Positions 59,568 through 64,000 of a DNA stretch of 64,000 nucleotides are shown one piece after another. Position 1 is the stretch's first letter. Each line of letters begins with the position of its first letter. The notes under the pieces are model-generated. The model saw only the letters and a program-made list of their open reading frames with translations, searched no databases and had not been told where the DNA came from. Source of the stretch: Glycomyces salinus (GTDB lineage Bacteria; Actinomycetota; Actinomycetes; Mycobacteriales; Micromonosporaceae); assembly GCF_016428645.1 (NCBI RefSeq), contig NZ_JAELXW010000015.1, positions 1-64,000 of the forward strand. The letters run 5' to 3'. The translations under genes were made by a program, and so were the position numbers.

Positions 59568-60830
59568 ATGGACACTGCAACCGACTCGGCCGCCCGACCG
59601 GGCCCCTGGCCGCTCATCGTGGTCGGAGCGCTGTGGTCCCGCCGGACCTGGAGGGAACTGACCCACCTGGTATCGGGCGCCGTCGTCGGAGTGACCGGCG
59701 GATCCGTCCTCCTGTTCCTGGTCGTCGCGACGATCCTGGGGGCTCCGACGGTCCTCGTCTCCCTCGTCACCGGAGCCCTCGCGCTCAGCCTGAGCGGCGC
59801 GCTCACCGCGCTCCAGCGGTCACGCCACCGGGCGTTCCTCGATCTGGACCTGCCCGCGGGCCGACCGTACGCCGCCTTCTCGATACGGCCCCGCGTCCTG
59901 CTGGAGCTGATCGGCACCGGAAAGAACTGGGCGCGCCTCGGCTACCACCTCATCAGCCTCTCCTGGGGACTCATGGCGGCGGCCATCGCGGTCGGGACAT
60001 GGGCCTTCGCCGTGACGCTGACCTTGGTGCCGCTGTTCCTGGCGAACACCGAACTGGTCGTGAACCCGTTCGCGCTCAGCGCCTGGGGCGTGGCCCTCAT
60101 GCTGTTCGCCCCGTGGACCACCAGGGGCCTGGCGGCACTGGACGCGCAGATGGCCAAGCAGATGCTCGGCGTGACCCGCAGCGAGGAACTCGAAATGCGG
60201 ATCACCGACCTGGCCGCCAGCCGCGACTCCACGGTCGACGCGGCCGACGCCGAGCGCCGGCGCATCGAGCGCGACCTCCACGACGGCGCCCAGCAGCGCA
60301 TCACCGCGCTCGCGGTCAACCTCGGCATCGCCCGCGCCACCCTCGCCGACCTGCCCGAACCGGGGGCGCGCGCCCTCGCCGATGCGCACGAGGAGGCCAA
60401 ACAGGCCCTCAACGACCTGCGCGACCTGGTCCGCGGCCTGCACCCGGCGGTGCTGGAGGACCGCGGGCTCGACGCGGCGCTGTCGGCGGTCGCGGCCCGC
60501 TCCCCGGTCCCGGTCCGAGTCCGGGTCGACATGGACCGCCGCGTCGACCGCGACATCGAGGCCGTGGCCTACTTCCTGGTCTCCGAGGCGCTGACCAACG
60601 TGGCCCGGCACTCCGGAGCCGAGCACGCGAGCGTCGAGGTGGTCCTGCGCGACGGCGGCCTGCATCTGACCGTCACCGACGACGGCGCCGGCGGAGCCGA
60701 CCCCGGGGCCGGCACGGGCCTGCGCGGCCTCGCCGACCGGGTGCGCTCGGTCGACGGGACCTTCAGACTCACCAGCCCGGCCGGCGGGCCGACCACCATT
60801 GAAGCGGAGCTGCCATGCGCGTCGTCATAG
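59568..60830 (+). CDS. Sensor histidine kinase (NarL-type, sensor domain of four membrane helices)
   Basis: A 420-residue kinase. Membrane segments at about 35-70 and 120-175; then RRRIERDLHDGAQQRITALA holds the phospho-acceptor His, and the HATPase domain has FLVSEALTNVARHSGAEHAS and GTGLRGLADRVRSV. The start at 59568 follows a -10-like element; the frame is open to 59493 but that part is the terminator hairpin. It overlaps the response regulator by 16 bases. Confidence 0.9.
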   Translation: MDTATDSAARPGPWPLIVVGALWSRRTWRELTHLVSGAVVGVTGGSVLLFLVVATILGAPTVLVSLVTGALALSLSGALTALQRSRHRAFLDLDLPAGRPYAAFSIRPRVLLELIGTGKNWARLGYHLISLSWGLMAAAIAVGTWAFAVTLTLVPLFLANTELVVNPFALSAWGVALMLFAPWTTRGLAALDAQMAKQMLGVTRSEELEMRITDLAASRDSTVDAADAERRRIERDLHDGAQQRITALAVNLGIARATLADLPEPGARALADAHEEAKQALNDLRDLVRGLHPAVLEDRGLDAALSAVAARSPVPVRVRVDMDRRVDRDIEAVAYFLVSEALTNVARHSGAEHASVEVVLRDGGLHLTVTDDGAGGADPGAGTGLRGLADRVRSVDGTFRLTSPAGGPTTIEAELPCASS

Positions 60831-61468
60831 CCGAGGACTCGGTCCTGCTGCGGGAGGGCCTGGCCCGACTCATGGAGGTCGGCGGCATCGAGGTCGTCGA
60901 CACCGTCGGCGACGCCGAGCAGCTGCTGCGCTCGGTTGAGCGCGACTGCCCCGACCTGGTGGTCGTCGACGTGCGGATGCCGCCCGACCACAGCGACGAG
61001 GGGCTGCGCGCCGCCCTCATGCTGCGCCGCACCCACCCGGACCTGGCGGTGCTGATGCTCTCCCAGTACGTCGAGGAGCGCTACGCGGTCGAGCTCCTCA
61101 CCGGCCAGAACCGCGGGGTCGGCTACCTGCTCAAGGACCGCGTCGCCGACGTGGCCGAGTTCCTCGACGCACTCAGGCGGGTGGTCGACGGCGGCACCAC
61201 GCTCGACCCGGAGGTCGTCGCCCAGCTGCTGGTCCGCCGCGACGGCAGCGAGATCGAGCGGCTGACGCCCCGCGAGCGGGAGGTCCTGTCGCTCATGGCC
61301 GAGGGCCACTCGAACGGCGGCATCGGCCAGGCCCTGTTCCTGAGCGACGGCGCGGTCAGCAAGCACATCCACAGCATCTTCACCAAGCTCGGGCTCCCCC
61401 CGAACGAGAGCCACAACCGCCGGGTCCTCGCGATCCTGAAGTACCTGCGCGAGAACGGAAAGGACTGA
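60815..61468 (+). CDS. LuxR-type response regulator
   Basis: A 217-residue regulator: VVIAEDSVLLREGLARLM, phospho-acceptor Asp in LVVVDVRMPPDHSDEG, Lys in GYLLKDRVAD, and HTH LTPREREVLSLMAEGHSNGG then DGAVSKHIHSIFTKLGL. It is the partner of the kinase before it. The next gene starts three bases after its stop, probably co-transcribed. Confidence 0.93.
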   Translation: MRVVIAEDSVLLREGLARLMEVGGIEVVDTVGDAEQLLRSVERDCPDLVVVDVRMPPDHSDEGLRAALMLRRTHPDLAVLMLSQYVEERYAVELLTGQNRGVGYLLKDRVADVAEFLDALRRVVDGGTTLDPEVVAQLLVRRDGSEIERLTPREREVLSLMAEGHSNGGIGQALFLSDGAVSKHIHSIFTKLGLPPNESHNRRVLAILKYLRENGKD

Positions 61469-61471
61469 CCG

Positions 61472-62263
61472 ATGACGACCCTGCAGCAGGAGGCGCCGCC
61501 CGAGCGTCCCGACAGGACCGGCCGCAGAGCCTGGTGGATCGTCGGAGGCGCCCTGACCGCAGTGGTGATGCTGATATCGCTGATCACCGCCGGCGTGTGG
61601 ACCTGGACCTCGGTCAGCCCGGTGTCGTCCGACTCGCACACCGAGGTCCACCCCGGACCCGTGTCGGGAGTGGACCTCGACGTTTCGAACGGACACGTGG
61701 ACCTGACCGCCGCCGCCGGACCGGACCTGGAGGTCCGGCGCGACACCACATGGCAGGGCCCCGAACCGGGCATCGACGAGCAGCTGCGCCCCGACGGCAC
61801 CTTCACCGCCCGCGCGATCTGCGGCGACAACCTCCCCTTCTGGATCAACACCGAGGAATGCGAAGTCGACTACTCGCTGGGCGTGCCCGCCGGAGCCGAC
61901 GCGGTGGTGCGCACCACCTTGGCCGGAGTCGAGGCCGACGGCCTCGACGGCGAACTCGACTTGGACGTCTCTCATGGCCACGTGGAAGCCCGGAACCTCC
62001 GCGCGACCGCGACGTCGGTCCACGCCGGCCATGGCGACGTCGACCTGTCGTTCGACGAAGTGCGCGGCGACATCGACGTCACCGCGAACTTCGGCGACGT
62101 CACGATCCTGGTGCCCGACGACGGCACGACCTACGATGTGCGATCCGACTCCGACTTCGGCTCGGAGTTCATCGACATCGCCACCGACCCGGAAGCCGAG
62201 GCCGACTACATCATCACCGTGGACTACGACTTCGGTGGCCTCGAGGTCCGCTACACGACCTGA
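61472..62263 (+). CDS. DUF4097-like single-pass membrane protein
   Basis: A 263-residue protein: basic N terminus, one membrane helix at about 22-45, then an outside domain of short beta repeats (VSGVDLDVSNGHVDLTAAAG, LDLDVSHGHVEARNL, GHGDVDLSFDEVRGDIDV) like the DUF4097 beta-helix. Two cysteines lie in the loop AICGDNLPFWINTEEC. Downstream of a two-component system it may be part of an envelope stress response. Function is unknown. Confidence 0.72.
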   Translation: MTTLQQEAPPERPDRTGRRAWWIVGGALTAVVMLISLITAGVWTWTSVSPVSSDSHTEVHPGPVSGVDLDVSNGHVDLTAAAGPDLEVRRDTTWQGPEPGIDEQLRPDGTFTARAICGDNLPFWINTEECEVDYSLGVPAGADAVVRTTLAGVEADGLDGELDLDVSHGHVEARNLRATATSVHAGHGDVDLSFDEVRGDIDVTANFGDVTILVPDDGTTYDVRSDSDFGSEFIDIATDPEAEADYIITVDYDFGGLEVRYTT

Positions 62264-62596
62264 TCACTTGGGGTCGAGCGACCGGGCGTAGGCCACGCCG
62301 CGGCCGACCCACGCGGCCAGCTCGGCCGGGTCCTCGCAGGCCGACTTCGGGACCTCGACCCAGCCGCGCATCACCCGGGTCCCCATGACCGCCTCGACCG
62401 CGCCAGGCTCGGCCAGCGCCGCCTCGTAACCGTCCCGGCCGACCCGGATCAGCAGGTCCCCGCCGCCGCCCATGGCCACGGCCATGTTCCCGTCCAGCAT
62501 CCAGGCCAGGCCGCCGAACATCTTCTTCTCGTGCAGGCCCGACAGCCCGTAGACGACCTCGCGGACCCGATCGGCCATATCCTCGTCGTACGCCAT
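62264..62596 (-). CDS. TfoX/Sxy N-terminal domain protein
   Basis: A 110-residue protein that is almost entirely a TfoX N-terminal domain: EKKMFGGLAWMLDGNMAVAM and RVMRGWVEVP are diagnostic. In Gammaproteobacteria TfoX controls competence; in actinobacteria the role of this lone domain is unknown. The gene ends against the stop of the DUF4097-like gene, convergent with no gap. Confidence 0.85.
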   Translation of the reverse strand: MAYDEDMADRVREVVYGLSGLHEKKMFGGLAWMLDGNMAVAMGGGGDLLIRVGRDGYEAALAEPGAVEAVMGTRVMRGWVEVPKSACEDPAELAAWVGRGVAYARSLDPK

Positions 62597-62731
62597 GGCC
62601 CGATTGTTCCACCGGCCCCCGACAGCCGCCCCGGGAAGATCCCGAAGAAAAATCCCGGCCGCGTGTCGAAACCCGCCCGGCCCGATCGACCCAGGGGTGA
62701 ATGATCGAAATCGAACGCTTAGGAGAGCACC

Positions 62732-63295
62732 ATGCGCAAGCTGATCGTCACCGCCTTCGTCTCACTCGACGGCGTCATGGAGGCCCCCGGAGGCGAGTCC
62801 GGGTATCGCAACACCGGCTGGACCTTCAAGGACATCGAGTTCGACGAGGCCGCCTACGAGCTCAAGGGCCGCGAGCAGGAGGAGTCCGGCGCGTTCCTGA
62901 TGGGACGCCGCTCCTACGAGGCGTTCGCGCCGGTCTGGCCGACCATGGAGGAGTTCGCCGGCTACAACGCCATGCCCCGCTACGTCGTCTCGACCACCCT
63001 CGAGCACGACGACGAGCGCTGGCCGGCCACCGTCCTGCGCTCGACCGACGACGTGGCCGCGCTCAAAGCGACCGACGGCGACCCGATCATCGTCCACGGC
63101 AGCGCCGAGCTCGGCTGGAGCCTGGCCGACGCCGGGCTGGTCGACCGCTACCACCTGCTGGTCTTCCCCAAACTCCTCGGCGCGGGCAAGCGGCTGTGGA
63201 GCCAGACCGACAAGGACGCCACCAACCTCAGGCTCGTCGAGAGCGAGTCCTACTCGAACGGCATCCAGAAGCAGGTCTTCGACGTCGTCAAGTGA
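62732..63295 (+). CDS. RibD C-terminal / dihydrofolate reductase-like protein
   Basis: A 187-residue protein of the RibD_C/DHFR superfamily (MRKLIVTAFVSLDGVMEAPG, GAFLMGRRSYEAFAPVWP, YVVSTTLEHDD, ADAGLVDRYHLLVFPKLLG). These NADPH-dependent reductases are often of unknown substrate; it is not a riboflavin-pathway enzyme by context. AGGAG sits seven bases before the ATG. Confidence 0.88.
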   Translation: MRKLIVTAFVSLDGVMEAPGGESGYRNTGWTFKDIEFDEAAYELKGREQEESGAFLMGRRSYEAFAPVWPTMEEFAGYNAMPRYVVSTTLEHDDERWPATVLRSTDDVAALKATDGDPIIVHGSAELGWSLADAGLVDRYHLLVFPKLLGAGKRLWSQTDKDATNLRLVESESYSNGIQKQVFDVVK

Positions 63296-63330
63296 GACCG
63301 GCCCGGGGCCCTGAGGCCCCGGGCTCCCGC

Positions 63331-64000
63331 TCACAGCTCCGGGTCGCGGTTCCAGGTCCAGGCGTAGTCGGTGTCCTCCACGTCCAGGGCCGACTCGCAC
63401 AGCTCCAGGGGCCGGAACGTGTCGACCATGACCGCCAGCTCGTCGAAGTACTCCGCGCCGATCGAGCGCTCGGGCGCCCCCGGCTGCGGACCGTGCGTGA
63501 ACCCGGAGGGGTGCAGCGAGATCGAACCCTGCTCGATGCCCGAGCCCTTGCGCGCCTCGTAGTTCCCGCCGCAGTAGAACATCACCTCGTCGGAGTCGAC
63601 GTTGTGGTGGTTGTACGGCACCGGGATCGCGTCGGGGTGGTAGTCGACCTTCCGGGGCACGAAGTTGCAGATCACGAAGTTCGGGCCCTGGAACACCTGG
63701 TGGGCCGGCGGCGGCTGGTGGATGCGGCCGGTGATCGGCTCGAAGTCGTGGATCGAGAACACCCACGGGTACAGGCACCCGTCCCAGCCGACCACGTCGA
63801 ACGGGTGGTGCGCGTACGTGAACTTCGTCCACACCGTCGCCGACCCGCGGCCGCGGTGCTGGACGTACACGTCGACGTCTTCGCCGTCGACCAGGAGCGG
63901 CTCGCCGGGCCCGCGCAGGTCGCGCTCGCAGTACGGGGCGTGCTCGAGGAACTGGCCCCGCACCGACAGGTAGCGCTTGGGCGGCGTGATGTGCCCGCCG
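63331..64000 (-). CDS. hmgA: Homogentisate 1,2-dioxygenase (C-terminal part, gene runs off the window)
   Basis: About 223 residues of the C-terminal half are visible; the frame continues past 64000. This non-heme Fe(II) enzyme opens the ring of homogentisate in tyrosine/phenylalanine breakdown. GHITPPKRYLSVRGQFLEHAPY, DVVGWDGCLYPWVFSI, and the ligand region NHHNVDSDEVMFYCGG (His and Glu six apart) followed by ISLHPSGFTHGPQPGA (His) match. No fumarylacetoacetase or regulator is in view. Confidence 0.92.
   Translation of the reverse strand, partial: GGHITPPKRYLSVRGQFLEHAPYCERDLRGPGEPLLVDGEDVDVYVQHRGRGSATVWTKFTYAHHPFDVVGWDGCLYPWVFSIHDFEPITGRIHQPPPAHQVFQGPNFVICNFVPRKVDYHPDAIPVPYNHHNVDSDEVMFYCGGNYEARKGSGIEQGSISLHPSGFTHGPQPGAPERSIGAEYFDELAVMVDTFRPLELCESALDVEDTDYAWTWNRDPEL

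Noticed and set aside
56173-59580. Large minus-strand frame opposite the glucanase
   Set aside because: Low-complexity antisense frame; the plus strand has signal peptide, discoidin and catalytic motifs.

Overview
The window is high-GC actinobacterial chromosome. The gene order folP2-like, LOG-family hydrolase, dapE, divergent dapD resembles the mycobacterial arrangement. mfd and mazG lie close together, several genes appear to lack a leader, and there is a full ectoine/hydroxyectoine operon. A soil or salt-tolerant actinomycete fits; the family Glycomycetaceae is a guess from overall gene flavour, not something the sequence proves.

Layout. 1-9.4 kb: housekeeping genes (M18 aminopeptidase, FolP2-like protein, LOG hydrolase, dapE, dapD, YbjQ-like protein, Mrp, PhzF-like and AMMECR1 proteins), with a decayed tnpB between dapE and dapD. 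9.4-21.8 kb: SDR, VKOR-like protein, an unusual ATP-sulfurylase-like/APS-kinase fusion, PEP carboxylase, arylamine N-acetyltransferase, DUF457-type membrane hydrolase and mfd. 21.8-26.8 kb: a compact Crp regulator / nucleotide-cyclase-like / NTPase-like / unknown-protein locus, the best candidate for an undescribed signalling or conflict system. The three genes after crp overlap by ATGA, the first two share a Gly/Asp/Asn-rich motif, and a perfect palindrome lies in the intergenic region after crp. 26.9-30 kb: Rrf2-controlled NAD(P)-binding protein, a SurA-like lipoprotein and MazG. 30-33.4 kb: ectABCD with a well-formed promoter and a strong terminator. 33.6-39 kb: a CBM2-like secreted protein and two duplicated sigma-factor / membrane-protein pairs.

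39.2-47.6 kb is an accessory island starting at tRNA-Gln(CTG). It holds repeated tRNA-end/terminator relics, a nucleotidyltransferase toxin-antitoxin-like pair, a SnoaL/ECF sigma pair, two inverted IS1380-like remnants around a two-component system, duplicated truncated ABC-transporter starts, sigma/anti-sigma debris, a Tat-signal amidohydrolase with less GC-rich codon use, and an IS3-type remnant.

47.8-64 kb returns to intact genes: a PPOX-type flavoprotein, a TetR/SDR divergent pair, an alpha-glucan utilisation locus (LacI regulator, GH13 alpha-glucosidase, sugar ABC transporter, secreted GH87-type alpha-1,3-glucanase with discoidin domains), a two-component system with a DUF4097-like protein, a TfoX-like protein, a RibD/DHFR-like protein, and the C-terminal part of homogentisate dioxygenase running off the right edge.

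How the genes work together: the ectoine genes carry out compatible-solute synthesis from aspartate semialdehyde; dapD/dapE serve lysine and peptidoglycan synthesis; the glucan locus degrades polymer outside the cell, imports oligosaccharides and hydrolyses them inside; the Crp locus looks self-regulated and signal-responsive.
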